45,053 nt of DNA from Candidatus Komeilibacteria bacterium (GTDB lineage: Bacteria > Patescibacteriota > Patescibacteriia > UBA1558 > UBA10009), in contig JAPLWM010000002.1 in assembly GCA_026396575.1 (NCBI GenBank), positions 1 through 45,053 on the forward strand. The letters run 5' to 3'. The notes below the pieces were generated by a model. That model had not been told where the DNA came from. It saw only the letters and a list, made by a program, of their open reading frames with translations, and did not search any database. This document shows positions 33,344 through 41,777 of this stretch, piece after piece. A program made the position numbers and the translations under genes. Numbering within the stretch: the first letter of the stretch is position 1; the number at the start of each line of letters is the position of its first letter.

Positions 33344-33822
33344 GATTGAGCAGGGTGGGTGCGGCCTGGCGGAGGCGGAGTATATTTGGAATCGCCATAA
33401 TTCAGTACTTGCCGGATCTTGTTTTTCAGCTCAATTGGCAAATCCTGAAGGTTTTTCTCATTTCGCAGGCAGTTAAAGTCGGCGTTTTGCCAGACTTTAT
33501 TTGCTTTAGCATAGTCCGCTATCCACTCCCCGTTAACTTTGGCGGCAAAAGCAAATTGGGCGATTCGGCCATTCGCATAGCGAATGATTATTTTTTCCCA
33601 GCTTTGGCGGTAAGGATCACCGGAGCAAAACAGCATTAGGCCTGGTTGATCGTCTATTTGACCGACAAAAATGAACATTTCATAGTTGTTGATCTTGCAG
33701 TAGTAGGAATTGTCCCAGCCGTTTTCTCGCCAGCTTTTATCGACCGGCAGGTTTTCCCAACCAACAGCGGCGCAACCGGCCAATAGCCAAGTTATTGCCA
33801 GCCACCTGATTTTTTCTGGCAT
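33322..33822 (-). CDS. Hypothetical lipoprotein
   Basis: 166 residues. The N-terminus is a lipoprotein signal (WLAITWLLAGC, lipobox LAGC, Cys17). The mature part is rich in Trp, Tyr and Asn, with cysteines at CKINNY, FCSGD and NCLRN that could form disulfides. The last 20 residues are Pro-rich (PPPPGR) and overlap the terminator. I recognise no family. It is probably exposed on the outer membrane face. Confidence 0.7.
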   Translation of the reverse strand: MPEKIRWLAITWLLAGCAAVGWENLPVDKSWRENGWDNSYYCKINNYEMFIFVGQIDDQPGLMLFCSGDPYRQSWEKIIIRYANGRIAQFAFAAKVNGEWIADYAKANKVWQNADFNCLRNEKNLQDLPIELKNKIRQVLNYGDSKYTPPPPGRTHPAQSRLTKLG

Positions 33823-33901
33823 TTTTCCTCCTTAACTAAGGTGCCATTAATAAGCTTATTTTAGAGGATTGCCGAGGTTTGTCAAATGGGTTTAAATAGT
33901 C

Positions 33902-34567
33902 CTAAAAAGAAAACGGATTAAACTTAGTTTCCCTATCATAGTAATCCTCATTTTCCGCTTTCTTTAAGAACCCCACGATTTTATAGGTTAGGGGAGTAAA
34001 GATAACTTCAACTCCGCATTTAAAGACGTAGTTGGAAATAATAACCGCGATTAATAATTCGGTTGGTAGAACTCCTAAAAAAGCGATTAAACAAAATAAA
34101 ATCGTGTCCAGCCCTTCGCCTATTAAGGTTGAGCCGATGGTTCTCATCCAGAGCCATTTGCCATTGGTTAAAATTTTCATTTTGGCCAAAACAAAAGAAT
34201 TGGAAAATTCTCCGGTAAAATAGGCGATTAAGCTGGCCAGCACAATCCGCGGGGTTAAGCCCAAAATAGCCATGTAAGCGTTTTGGTTTTCCCAACCTGG
34301 CGCGGCCGGCAAAGCGCCGACGATCATTAACACCGCCGACATCAGCAAGGCGCTAAAAAATCCGAGCCAAATAACGCGGCGGGATTGCCGGTAGCCGTAG
34401 ACCTCGGTTAAAATATCGCCGAAAATATAGGCTAAGGGAAATAGGATTGTTCCGCCGTCAAAATTAAACGGCCCCAGTAAAAGGATTTTAGTTGAGGCGA
34501 TGTTGGAAATTAATAAAACGGCCACAAATAGGCCCAGAATTATGTCGAAGTATTTGTAGTTTTTCAT
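33902..34567 (-). CDS. Queuosine precursor transporter (VUT/YhhQ family), copy 2
   Basis: 221 residues, about six membrane segments. Marks are LLISNIASTKILLLGPFNFDGGTILFPLAYIFGDILTEVYGYRQSRRVIW, FTGEFSNSFVLAKMK and GEGLDTILFCLIAF, which correspond well to the family's DILTEVYGY and GxxxD patterns. It is clearly related to 32395-33024 but far from identical, so it is an old paralogue rather than a recent duplication. The two may differ in which base they import. Confidence 0.9.
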   Translation of the reverse strand: MKNYKYFDIILGLFVAVLLISNIASTKILLLGPFNFDGGTILFPLAYIFGDILTEVYGYRQSRRVIWLGFFSALLMSAVLMIVGALPAAPGWENQNAYMAILGLTPRIVLASLIAYFTGEFSNSFVLAKMKILTNGKWLWMRTIGSTLIGEGLDTILFCLIAFLGVLPTELLIAVIISNYVFKCGVEVIFTPLTYKIVGFLKKAENEDYYDRETKFNPFSF

Positions 34568-34648
34568 AGTATTTTTTAAAATACCATAAAATCAGCCGAT
34601 TAACAAGGATTAACAAGGATTTGATAAAACAGGGCTTTTTAGTTATGC

Positions 34649-34654
34649 TATAAT
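34649..34654 (+). promoter_or_regulatory. Extended -10 promoter of dnaG
   Basis: TATAAT preceded by TGC; no good -35 at the right distance. The ATG is 18 bases after the box. Confidence 0.6.
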
Positions 34655-34672
34655 GGCTTTGATATATATTAT

Positions 34673-36433
34673 ATGGGAAATACCGTTGACGAAATCAAAC
34701 AGCGCTTGGATATAGTGGAATTGCTCGGCGAATACATTAAGCTTAAGCCCGCCGGCACCAATTTTAAGGCGATTTGCCCGTTTCATAACGAAAAAACGCC
34801 GTCTTTTGTTATTTCGCCGGATAAGCAGATTTGGCACTGTTTCGGCTGCGCCAAAGGCGGGGATATTTTCAGCTTTATCCAAAATATTGAAGGCGTGGAG
34901 TTTCCCGAGGCCTTGCGCATTTTAGCGGGCAGGGCCGGCGTGCGTTTGGAATATTTTAAGCCCGAGGAGCATAACCATAAAACCCGCCTCTTGGATTTGT
35001 TAAAAGCCATTGCCGGCCATTGGCAGGATTTGTTAAACAACGATCCTCGGGCCAAAATCGCACGCGATTATCTGCAAACCCGCCAGCTTAAGGAAGAAAC
35101 CGTTAAGGATTTTGCTTTGGGTTTTGCCCCGGACGAATGGGAAGAGGCGATTAAGTTTTTACAAAGCAAAAATTTCAGTTTAAAAGAGATGGCTGATGCC
35201 GGCGTAACGGTCCCGGGTGATAAGGGCAAACCCTACGACCGTTTTAGGGGGCGCTTGATTTTTCCCATTCGCGACGTGCACGGCAATGTGGCGGGCTTTA
35301 CCGCCCGCAAATTAAAAGAAGAAGACCATGGCGGCAAATACATCAATTCTCCGGCTTCCGTAATTTATAACAAAAGCGAAGTTTTATACAATTTGGATCT
35401 GGCCAAAGCCGAAATCAAGCGTTTGGGTTATGCCATTTTAGTTGAAGGCAATATGGATGCCGTAACCGCCTGGCAGGGCAATACCAAAAACGTGGTGGCC
35501 GTTTCGGGTACGGCCTTAACCAATGAGCAGATCAGGCTGTTAAAGCGTTTTACCCAAAACGTGATGATTGCTTTTGACGCCGATCCGGCCGGCACGCAGG
35601 CAAATTTAAGAGGCATTGACCTGGCTTGGCAGGCCGGCTTTAACGTTAAGGTGATTAAAATTCCCCAAGGCAAAGACCCGGACGATTTAATCAAGCAAAA
35701 TCCTGAACTGTGGCGGCAGGCCATCCGCGAGGCCTATAATTTTATGGATTATGTTTTTGAAGCCGCTCTAAAAAATTTGGATTTAACCAGAGTTGACCAT
35801 AAAAAATTGGCGGCTAAAAAAATTCTGCCCCTGCTGGCCAAATTGGGGGATAGCGTTGAACAGTCGCATTATTTGCGCAAGTTGGCGGAAATTTTGGGCG
35901 TGGCCGAAGAGGCCCTGGCCAATACCTTGACCGGTTTTAAAACCAAGGAGCCTTTGCGCCAGGAACAACCCATAGTTTCGGCCGTACCCGATCAAAGTCG
36001 TTTAGTGGCCGAATATCTATTGGCTTTAATTTTAAAGTTTCCCGAACAGCTGGAATCCGTTATCCAGCATTTGCAGCCGGAAATGATCCAGCATCAGGAG
36101 GCAGCCGAGCTTTACAAAGAGCTGATTATTTATTATAATAAAGAGCATCATTTGGCGATTGCTGAATTAACCGAACAATTAAAGCCGGGCCAAGCAGATT
36201 ATTTGAATCAGCTCAGCTTGTTGGTTGAGGAAGATTCTTTTAATAACACGCCGGACCTGCTTAATTATGAAATCAGCCAATCGGTTAACCGCTTGAAAAA
36301 TTTTTATTTGAAAAACCGGATCAAAGAATTAAGCCGGTTAATGTCGCAAGCCGAAAAAAGCAACGATCAAGCCAGAGTTTTAGAGTTGAGCCGGGAGTTT
36401 ACGCAATTAACCAGGCAGCTCCAGGACGTTTAA
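34673..36433 (+). CDS. dnaG: DNA primase
   Basis: 586 residues. It makes RNA primers for replication. The CHC2 zinc finger has Cys35, His38, Cys56 and Cys59 (CPFH...CFGC). The Toprim core has LVEGNMDAVTAWQ and IAFDADPAGTQA. The C-terminal part (about 430-586) is a helical domain that should bind DnaB. It is followed by rpoD, the classical dnaG-rpoD order. The stop codon touches a palindrome at 36433. Confidence 0.97.
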   Translation: MGNTVDEIKQRLDIVELLGEYIKLKPAGTNFKAICPFHNEKTPSFVISPDKQIWHCFGCAKGGDIFSFIQNIEGVEFPEALRILAGRAGVRLEYFKPEEHNHKTRLLDLLKAIAGHWQDLLNNDPRAKIARDYLQTRQLKEETVKDFALGFAPDEWEEAIKFLQSKNFSLKEMADAGVTVPGDKGKPYDRFRGRLIFPIRDVHGNVAGFTARKLKEEDHGGKYINSPASVIYNKSEVLYNLDLAKAEIKRLGYAILVEGNMDAVTAWQGNTKNVVAVSGTALTNEQIRLLKRFTQNVMIAFDADPAGTQANLRGIDLAWQAGFNVKVIKIPQGKDPDDLIKQNPELWRQAIREAYNFMDYVFEAALKNLDLTRVDHKKLAAKKILPLLAKLGDSVEQSHYLRKLAEILGVAEEALANTLTGFKTKEPLRQEQPIVSAVPDQSRLVAEYLLALILKFPEQLESVIQHLQPEMIQHQEAAELYKELIIYYNKEHHLAIAELTEQLKPGQADYLNQLSLLVEEDSFNNTPDLLNYEISQSVNRLKNFYLKNRIKELSRLMSQAEKSNDQARVLELSREFTQLTRQLQDV

Positions 36434-36460
36434 TCCGCCTTCGCCAAGGCTTCGGCGGAT
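36433..36460. repeat. ATCCGCC...GGCGGAT palindrome between dnaG and rpoD
   Basis: ATCCGCC (36433-36439) and GGCGGAT (36454-36460) flank TTCGCCAAGGCTTC. It occupies most of the short dnaG-rpoD gap. No T-run follows, so it is not a terminator. Confidence 0.7.
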
Positions 36461-36479
36461 TATATAATCCAAAAAGTTT

Positions 36480-37796
36480 ATGTCATCTAAGAAAAAAGCA
36501 AAAAAAATAATCAAAAAAAAGGCGCAGCCCAAAAAGCACGCCCGGGTTTTACATAAAAAAATTTCGGTTAAAAAGAAACCCGTAAAAAAAATCGTTCGGG
36601 CTAAAAAACCGCCGGTTAAAACGGTTGAAAAGGACGTTAAGATAAAGGAAGTTTTTCCGGCAACCGAAGAATTTGTCAGCCAGCCGCTGAATGAGCAAAG
36701 GGTTAAGGATTTAATTGCCAAGGGCCGATTCAGGGGTTTTTTAACCGAAGAAGAAATTTTATATGTTTTTACCGAAGCCGAAGATTATTTGGACAAGCTG
36801 GAAGAATTCATGGATGAAATCACTTTGCAGGGCATTCAGGTAATTGTTCGGGAAGGCGGATTTTTAGGTTCTATCGAGGATGCGATTAAGCCCATTCCTC
36901 CCACCACTAAAGCCGGCAAAGCCAAGGCGGCGCAGGCCGAAATTGATCTGGCCAAACTTGATTTAACGGATATTTCTTCGGATTCCATTCAAATGTATTT
37001 GAGGGAAATCGGCAAAGTTTCCTTGCTCTCCGGCGAGGAAGAAGTTCAATTGGCCAAAAGAAAGGAAAAAGGCGATGCCGAAGCTAAAAAAAAGCTGGTG
37101 GAAGCCAATTTGCGCCTGGTGGTTTCTATTGCCAAAAAGTTCACCGGCCGTTCGCTGTCTTTATTGGATTTGATTCAGGAAGGCAATATTGGTTTATTTA
37201 GGGCCGTGGAAAAATTTGATTACCGGAAAGGGTATAAGTTTTCCACCTATGCCACTTGGTGGATCCGCCAGGCCATTACCCGCGCTTTGGCCGATCAGTC
37301 GCGCACCATCAGGATTCCGGTGCATATGGTGGAAACCATCAACCGTTTCCAGCAGGCCGAACGCCGGCTGATCCAGGATTTGGGCCGCGAACCTCTGCCC
37401 GAAGAAATTGCCGCGGAAATGAGCGAAGATCTGGATAAGATCAGGCAGATTATTAAAATTTCACAGGAAACCGTTTCTTTGGAAACATCCGTGGGCGAGG
37501 ATGACGAAGATTCCACCCTGGGCGATTTTATCGAGGATGAAAAAACCATTACTCCGGATAAAGTGGCGGCCTTGCAGCTGTTAAAAGACCATGTTAAGGA
37601 AATCATTTCCGAACTTACGCCCAGAGAACAGAAAATTTTGGAAATGCGCTTCGGTTTGCTGGACGGCGTCGCCCATACTTTGGAAGAAGTGGGGCAGGAA
37701 TTCGGCGTAACCCGCGAGCGCATTCGGCAGATCGAAGCCAAAGCCCTGGAGCGCATTCAGCATAACGTGGGCATGAGGAAATTAAGGGATTATTAA
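36480..37796 (+). CDS. rpoD: RNA polymerase primary sigma factor RpoD
   Basis: 438 residues. A very Lys-rich head (residues 1-50) is followed by a region 1.1-like part, region 1.2 ([28 protein letters not shown], about 167-194), region 2 with the -10 recognition helix ([29 protein letters not shown], about 254-282), region 3, and region 4.2 with a helix-turn-helix ([24 protein letters not shown]). The intact regions 2.4 and 4.2 agree with the TTGACA/TATAAT promoters found here. Confidence 0.97.
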   Translation: MSSKKKAKKIIKKKAQPKKHARVLHKKISVKKKPVKKIVRAKKPPVKTVEKDVKIKEVFPATEEFVSQPLNEQRVKDLIAKGRFRGFLTEEEILYVFTEAEDYLDKLEEFMDEITLQGIQVIVREGGFLGSIEDAIKPIPPTTKAGKAKAAQAEIDLAKLDLTDISSDSIQMYLREIGKVSLLSGEEEVQLAKRKEKGDAEAKKKLVEANLRLVVSIAKKFTGRSLSLLDLIQEGNIGLFRAVEKFDYRKGYKFSTYATWWIRQAITRALADQSRTIRIPVHMVETINRFQQAERRLIQDLGREPLPEEIAAEMSEDLDKIRQIIKISQETVSLETSVGEDDEDSTLGDFIEDEKTITPDKVAALQLLKDHVKEIISELTPREQKILEMRFGLLDGVAHTLEEVGQEFGVTRERIRQIEAKALERIQHNVGMRKLRDY

Positions 37797-37813
37797 ATTA
37801 TTTTGATAATAAT

Positions 37814-38239
37814 ATGGCAAACGTCCAACATATTCCGCATCCGCAAATCGAGGCACGGGCAAAATCCGGCCCCTATTTGATAAAACATGAACAAATCGGC
37901 TTCAACGGCCGATTGGCGGTGCTAATTACCGGCGCGGTCGGCACCATGTGGTGCGCTTATCTTTTTACGATCATCGCTTTAATCAGCTTTCCGGCGGCCA
38001 TTAAAGGGGGCACGGCTGCTTTAATATCGTGGATTGCCCAAACATTTTTACAGTTAGTTTTATTGTCGGTTATTATGGTCGGCCAAAAAGTAGCCGCCAG
38101 AGCTTCCGACAAACAGGCCGAACAAACCTATAAAGATACGGAGGCAATTTTAAAACTTCAAGACGAAATCTATCGGCTGATTAAAATAAATACCGAGCTC
38201 ACCGAAGAAATCCAAGTGATGCTTAAGAAAGCGAAATAA
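37814..38239 (+). CDS. Conserved membrane protein of unknown function
   Basis: 141 residues with two membrane segments (about 34-58 and 67-92). The stretch SWIAQTFLQLVLLSVIMVGQKVAARASDKQAEQTYKDTEAIL is one I have met in actinobacterial and CPR proteins without a function. The C-terminal 45 residues form an amphipathic coiled coil. It follows rpoD by 17 bases and ends at a terminator, the last feature before the mobile island. Confidence 0.7.
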   Translation: MANVQHIPHPQIEARAKSGPYLIKHEQIGFNGRLAVLITGAVGTMWCAYLFTIIALISFPAAIKGGTAALISWIAQTFLQLVLLSVIMVGQKVAARASDKQAEQTYKDTEAILKLQDEIYRLIKINTELTEEIQVMLKKAK

Positions 38240-38259
38240 TGGGGGGATTATCTGTAAAG

Positions 38260-38291
38260 AAAAATCGCCAGCAACAAGCTGACGATTTTTC
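38260..38291 (+). terminator. Terminator at the left edge of the island
   Basis: AAAAATCG and CAGC pair with GCTG and CGATTTTT around AACAA, with one mismatch. The island inverted repeat starts two bases after it. Confidence 0.7.
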
Positions 38292-38292
38292 T

Positions 38293-38527
38293 TTGGCTCC
38301 GAACGCTGAACGAAATCCGAACTTTTTTTAGCGAAAATCCGAACGCTGAATTTTGAAATTCTTTTAAGCTCGGGCGGGCAAAAAGGAAGGGGGTCTGGGG
38401 GAAGGAATTTTTGCCCGCCCTCGCTTTTCAGCTTTCAGCCGTTGTTCCGTCAAAAACAGTTTTGCCTTATAAAAAAGTGAAAAGTGATTGGTGACTTTCG
38501 TCTGCCCATACAAATCAAGTTGGGAAT
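38293..38527. repeat. Inverted repeat A, left copy
   Basis: 235 bases that recur in reverse complement at 42039-42266. The two copies differ by a seven-base insertion (an extra CTTTCAG here) and about two substitutions. It contains an internal palindrome (GGGCGGGCAAAAA...TTTTTGCCCGCCC). No gene is credible inside. It borders the ATPase promoter on the right. Confidence 0.95.
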
Positions 38528-38550
38528 ATACCTGTGGATAAGTCACTCTA

Positions 38551-38579
38551 TTGACTTATTTTATTTGTAGGCATAAAAT
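38551..38579 (+). promoter_or_regulatory. Promoter of the MORC-like ATPase operon
   Basis: TTGACT (38551-38556), a 17-base spacer and TAAAAT (38574-38579), about 50 bases before the ATG. The stretch up to the gene is very A/T rich. No repressor site is obvious. Confidence 0.75.
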
Positions 38580-38637
38580 TTAAAGCGATCAGAATATAAA
38601 TAATTAAAAATCGCTATAGTTAATAAAAATAACCAAT

Positions 38638-40284
38638 ATGACTATGATTAAGACAAAAGAGATAAATATACTCCCTGATAGAAGCTTAATGCCAAAGATC
38701 GGACAGACTGGCTATTCGGTTCTTCAGGCAATATCAGAATTGGTGGATAATTCAATTGACGCTCGCGAAAATGAAAAGGTTCTTACTGTTGAAATTTTTT
38801 TTGATAGTAATAAAGGTATGGTAGAAGTTTCTGATGATGGAATTGGAATGAACGAGCAAACGGCCGCGAATAGTATGAAACTCGCACACTCTGTTAAAAA
38901 AAATAAACTTGGTGAATTTGGGCTCGGTTTAAAAACTGCAGCTACTAGTCTTGGTAAAAATTTCCAAATCATCACAACACAAAAAGGAAGTAATGAAGAA
39001 TTTATCATGGAGTATGACGAGGATAAATGGCTAAAGAGTGGAGATTGGACAAAACACGAGATGAAAATTAAAAGTGGTGTTAATGAAAGACGGTCGGGTA
39101 CGACAATTCGCATTAAAGATCTTCATTTCAAGCATTACGGAAATCTCCCTGGTAATATACGTAAGGATCTTGCTGCTCGCTTTGCCCCATTTATTGAAAA
39201 TGGCGAAGTTAAAATTAAAGTAAACACAAAATGGTGTGAACCGGAAGCTCTCGATTTAAAAACAGAATACTACCCAGATGCAGCTGGGAAAGAGCCATTC
39301 CGCATAAAACTAGAAAGTGGGAATGAGGTTTATGGGTGGAGAGGTTTATTAAAAAAAGGGTCAATTAATGAATATGGTTTTCGAGTTTTCAGACGAGGTC
39401 GTTTGATTATGCAGTTCGCCAAACTTGGTTTTAATCCTCACCCTGAAGCTCGACAGATTGTTGGAGAAATCCATCTTGATCATGTCCCAGTTACTCACAA
39501 CAAGCGTGAATTCATTGAAGAATCTCCTTTATATAGAGAAATAACTAATGAAGAAGGAATTTTTTGGAAATTTATGAAAGATCTTGTCCGTGAGGCCAGG
39601 ACTTCTGAACGTAAAACACGAATTGATCAGGGCGTTCTTGATAAGATGGAAATCCAAAAAGATAATATAATGAAAGCTATAAAAAAGATCCCTCAGCTTA
39701 AGGAATATGCCTTCCCAGATTTAAAAGAAAAAGTGCGAGCAAAGGATGGAGAGAACGAAGGGCTGACAGATTTAGAAATAGAGAAAAGAGATCCGAGAGA
39801 TATCGTCACAATTGAGGAGGAACCTACGCCTCGAGACGAACAAAACCGAAAATCAAAAAAAAGTCAAGTCCGCAGAACCTATTATATTACAGTTAACGGA
39901 AAAAAATTTAAGGTTACCCATGATTTTGTTGATCTAAAGACAGATGAAGTCTTAAAAGATAAAGACGTTGATGATGAGACCGGTATACATGTGTTTACTA
40001 ATATTGCCTTCCCTGGTTTTGCAAACACTACGGATCATGTTTTTTATGGTGCATGGAATATCGCAGAAGCAATAGCAGAAGTCATGGTTGATAAAAACAA
40101 GAGATCCCCCGAAGAGATTATTAAAATCAGGGATTTGATTCTTAAATCTAGCGCTGAACTCACTCAAGAGCTTGATGAAGTTGAAAAAGAGAAAAAAATC
40201 GCTGAACGATTAAAAAAAGAATACGAGGAAAAAATAGTAAAAATAAATGAGATCGAGAAAAAACACGCTGACATTAAAATTTAA
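38638..40284 (+). CDS. MORC-like GHKL ATPase
   Basis: 548 residues. The Bergerat ATP fold is complete: N-box ELVDNSIDA (residues 34-42), G1 DDGIGM (66-71), G2 GEFGLGLKTA (92-101) and GTTIRI (153-158). The next domain is S5-like, with YGFRVFRRGRLI (about 245-256) and HVPVTHNKREF (281-291). That THNK(R/Q)(E/D)F block is the one seen in eukaryotic MORC proteins, so this is nearer MORC than Hsp90, MutL or histidine kinases. The rest is charged, with a coiled coil at about 505-545. MORC-like ATPases clamp DNA as ATP-driven dimers, and bacterial ones occur in restriction and conflict loci. A TIR-like gene follows 11 bases later. ATG at 38638 or 38644 could be the start. Confidence 0.85.
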   Translation: MTMIKTKEINILPDRSLMPKIGQTGYSVLQAISELVDNSIDARENEKVLTVEIFFDSNKGMVEVSDDGIGMNEQTAANSMKLAHSVKKNKLGEFGLGLKTAATSLGKNFQIITTQKGSNEEFIMEYDEDKWLKSGDWTKHEMKIKSGVNERRSGTTIRIKDLHFKHYGNLPGNIRKDLAARFAPFIENGEVKIKVNTKWCEPEALDLKTEYYPDAAGKEPFRIKLESGNEVYGWRGLLKKGSINEYGFRVFRRGRLIMQFAKLGFNPHPEARQIVGEIHLDHVPVTHNKREFIEESPLYREITNEEGIFWKFMKDLVREARTSERKTRIDQGVLDKMEIQKDNIMKAIKKIPQLKEYAFPDLKEKVRAKDGENEGLTDLEIEKRDPRDIVTIEEEPTPRDEQNRKSKKSQVRRTYYITVNGKKFKVTHDFVDLKTDEVLKDKDVDDETGIHVFTNIAFPGFANTTDHVFYGAWNIAEAIAEVMVDKNKRSPEEIIKIRDLILKSSAELTQELDEVEKEKKIAERLKKEYEEKIVKINEIEKKHADIKI

Positions 40285-40295
40285 CCTAAAAAATT

Positions 40296-40583
40296 ATGAA
40301 AAACATTTTTATCAGTTTTGCAATAGAGGATAAATTTGCTCGCGACCACTTAGTCCATCAAGCAGAGCAAGCTAGGGTACCCTTTTCTTTTACAGATATG
40401 TCCGCAAGACAACCCTGGGATAATTCATGGAAAACCCGTTGTAGAGAAAGAATTAAACAATGCGACGGAGTTATTGCACTATTAAGCCCGAGAACCAGAT
40501 TGGCCGATGGTGCGAAATGGGAAATGCTGGCATGCACCCCGAAATTAGGACACAATATTCCACATAATGCGGTAATGGTTTAG
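40296..40583 (+). pseudogene. TIR-like (MTH538/DUF1863, ThsB-type) protein, cut by an IS3-family element
   Basis: The open frame has 95 codons, but only the first 77 are native; the rest come from the IS. Native parts are MKNIFISFAIEDKFARDHLV (first strand and helix), FSFTDMSARQPWDNSW, and IKQCDGVIALLSPRTRLADGAKWEM, which matches the domain up to its usual W-E motif. The family includes Thoeris ThsB proteins, which make a nucleotide signal from NAD+ during phage infection; here the last third is missing. It follows the ATPase closely, so both were one operon. Whether the stump works is unknown. Confidence 0.8.
40525..40527. repeat. Likely 3-bp target duplication of the IS3-family element (left)
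   Basis: TGC lies directly before the left IS end TGGCATGCACCC, and TGC follows the right end at 41775-41777. IS3-family elements make 3-5 bp duplications. Three bases alone could be chance. Confidence 0.45.
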
Positions 40584-40626
40584 AATAAAGAAGTTAGGAA
40601 TAAACAACTAAAAGCATGCCAATACT

Positions 40627-40875
40627 ATGGCCAAAAGAATAAGCCCTGAAGTTAGGGATAAAGTAGTGGAGAAGATTAAAAATGACGGTCTGTCCGTCTA
40701 CCAAGCGGCCAAGGAGTTTGAGATTTCCACCCATACCATCTACGGCTGGCTGGGCAAAGGCAAAATCGGCGCCGATACTCTGACGGTGGGGAAATTACGG
40801 CGCGAGAACCAACAACTAAAGATGATTATTGCCGAAGTGATGCTGGATTCCAGCCGGGGGAAAAAAAATCGCTAA
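40627..40875 (+). CDS. IS3-family transposase OrfA (helix-turn-helix protein)
   Basis: 82 residues. An HTH_Tnp_1-type protein: RISPEVRDKVVEKIKNDGLSVYQAAKEFEISTHTIYGWLGKG is the helix-turn-helix, and KLRRENQQLKMIIAEVMLD is the leucine-zipper part that pairs it with OrfAB. It ends in a run of eight A (40861-40868). Skipping one A there would join it in frame to orfB (GKK-IAKARILASEK). Confidence 0.92.
   Translation: MAKRISPEVRDKVVEKIKNDGLSVYQAAKEFEISTHTIYGWLGKGKIGADTLTVGKLRRENQQLKMIIAEVMLDSSRGKKNR
40861..40868 (+). promoter_or_regulatory. A8 slippage site between orfA and orfB
   Basis: GGGGG followed by eight A. OrfB is in the +1 frame relative to OrfA, not the -1 frame usual for IS3. Loss of one A in the transcript by polymerase slippage would fuse the frames; so would a single-base change in the gene. 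Confidence 0.45.
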
Positions 40876-40885
40876 GGCCAGGATA

Positions 40886-41695
40886 TTGGCAAGCGAAAAA
40901 GCAGCAGTGATACCCAAAAAGAAACTAGCCCAGAAATTGGGCATTTCCAGGTCAGCGTTGTATTACCAATCAAGGAAGAAAGTTAAGGATGAAGCGTTAA
41001 AACAAGAGATAGTCGAGGTAATGGATTCCAATCCCGCTTACGGCTACCGGCGAGTGGCTATGGCTTTAGAACTTAATGGCAAGAAAATATTGCGGGTAAT
41101 GAGAAATAATGGCCTAAAGCCCAGAATTTGCCGGAGAAAGTGGGCTAAAAAGAAAGACTTAGGTCTGCCCATAGCCCATTACGACAACCACCTTAAACAC
41201 CTAGAGATTAATAATCACAATATAGCCTGGGCCGCTGATTTTACCTACATCAGATACGGCGATCATTTTCTGTATCTGGCCACGGTCATTGATATTTACG
41301 GCCAAGAGATAATCGGCTCGGCCATTTCCAACAGGCATAATCGCTTTCTAGTTAAAGCCGCGGCCATTGACGCTATCAAAAAAAGAGGTGTTTTGCCTCA
41401 ATATTTCCATTCGGACCAGGGCTCGGAATACCAGAGCGAGGAACACGCTGATTATCTTACCGGCTTAGGAGTGATTGTTTCCATGAGTAAGAAAGGCAGT
41501 CCCTGGGAAAACGGCTATCAGGAATCATTCTATTCCAATTTCAAGCTGGAGCTACAAAATACTAATCGTTTTGAAACCGAAGAACAGCTGATTGAAAATA
41601 TTTACCGCCAGATGTATTATTACAACAATATCAGGATTAAAACCAAGCTGAAAATGCCCCCGTCAAAGTATTACGCCCTTGCCGTTAAAGGTTGA
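40886..41695 (+). CDS. IS3-family transposase OrfB (DDE integrase)
   Basis: 269 residues from a TTG, though the frame is open back into the A8 run, so the working product is probably an OrfAB fusion. An HTH_21-like region (YGYRRVAMALELNGKKILRVMRNNGLKPR) precedes an rve integrase core with the DDE residues in WAADFTYIRY (Asp), FHSDQGSEYQS (Asp) and SPWENGYQESFYSNFK (Glu). All three catalytic residues are present, so the element may be active. Confidence 0.92.
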   Translation: MASEKAAVIPKKKLAQKLGISRSALYYQSRKKVKDEALKQEIVEVMDSNPAYGYRRVAMALELNGKKILRVMRNNGLKPRICRRKWAKKKDLGLPIAHYDNHLKHLEINNHNIAWAADFTYIRYGDHFLYLATVIDIYGQEIIGSAISNRHNRFLVKAAAIDAIKKRGVLPQYFHSDQGSEYQSEEHADYLTGLGVIVSMSKKGSPWENGYQESFYSNFKLELQNTNRFETEEQLIENIYRQMYYYNNIRIKTKLKMPPSKYYALAVKG

Positions 41696-41699
41696 ATTA

Positions 41700-41774
41700 C
41701 GTGGACAAAAGTGTCCGAAGAAATGGGTGCATGCCAACGTGGACAAAAGTGTCCGAAGAAATGGGTGCATGCCA
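41700..41774 (+). repeat. Tandem duplication of the IS right end (about 38 bp x 2)
   Basis: CGTGGACAAAAGTGTCC through GGGTGCATGCCA occurs twice in direct succession (41700-41737 and 41738-41774). It suggests two elements once lay side by side and recombined. Confidence 0.85.
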
Positions 41775-41777
41775 TGC

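Larger units (their letters stand above)
40528..41774 (+). mobile_element. IS3-family insertion sequence with a duplicated right end
   Basis: The left end is TGGCATGCACCC (40528-40539) and the right end GGGTGCATGCCA (41763-41774), an exact 12-base inverted repeat. Inward, GGACAC...TCCAC on the left also matches the right end, with 19 of 26 positions in register. It carries orfA and orfB. The right terminus is present twice in tandem (41700-41737 and 41738-41774), so the standard element may end at 41736. About 1.21-1.25 kb, normal for the family. Confidence 0.85.

Noticed and set aside
38638..40284. The ATPase as Hsp90 (HtpG), MutL or a histidine kinase
   Set aside because: It shares the N, G1 and G2 boxes but lacks an H-box or MutL endonuclease motifs; the THNKREF block and RRGRLI stretch fit MORC-type proteins better.
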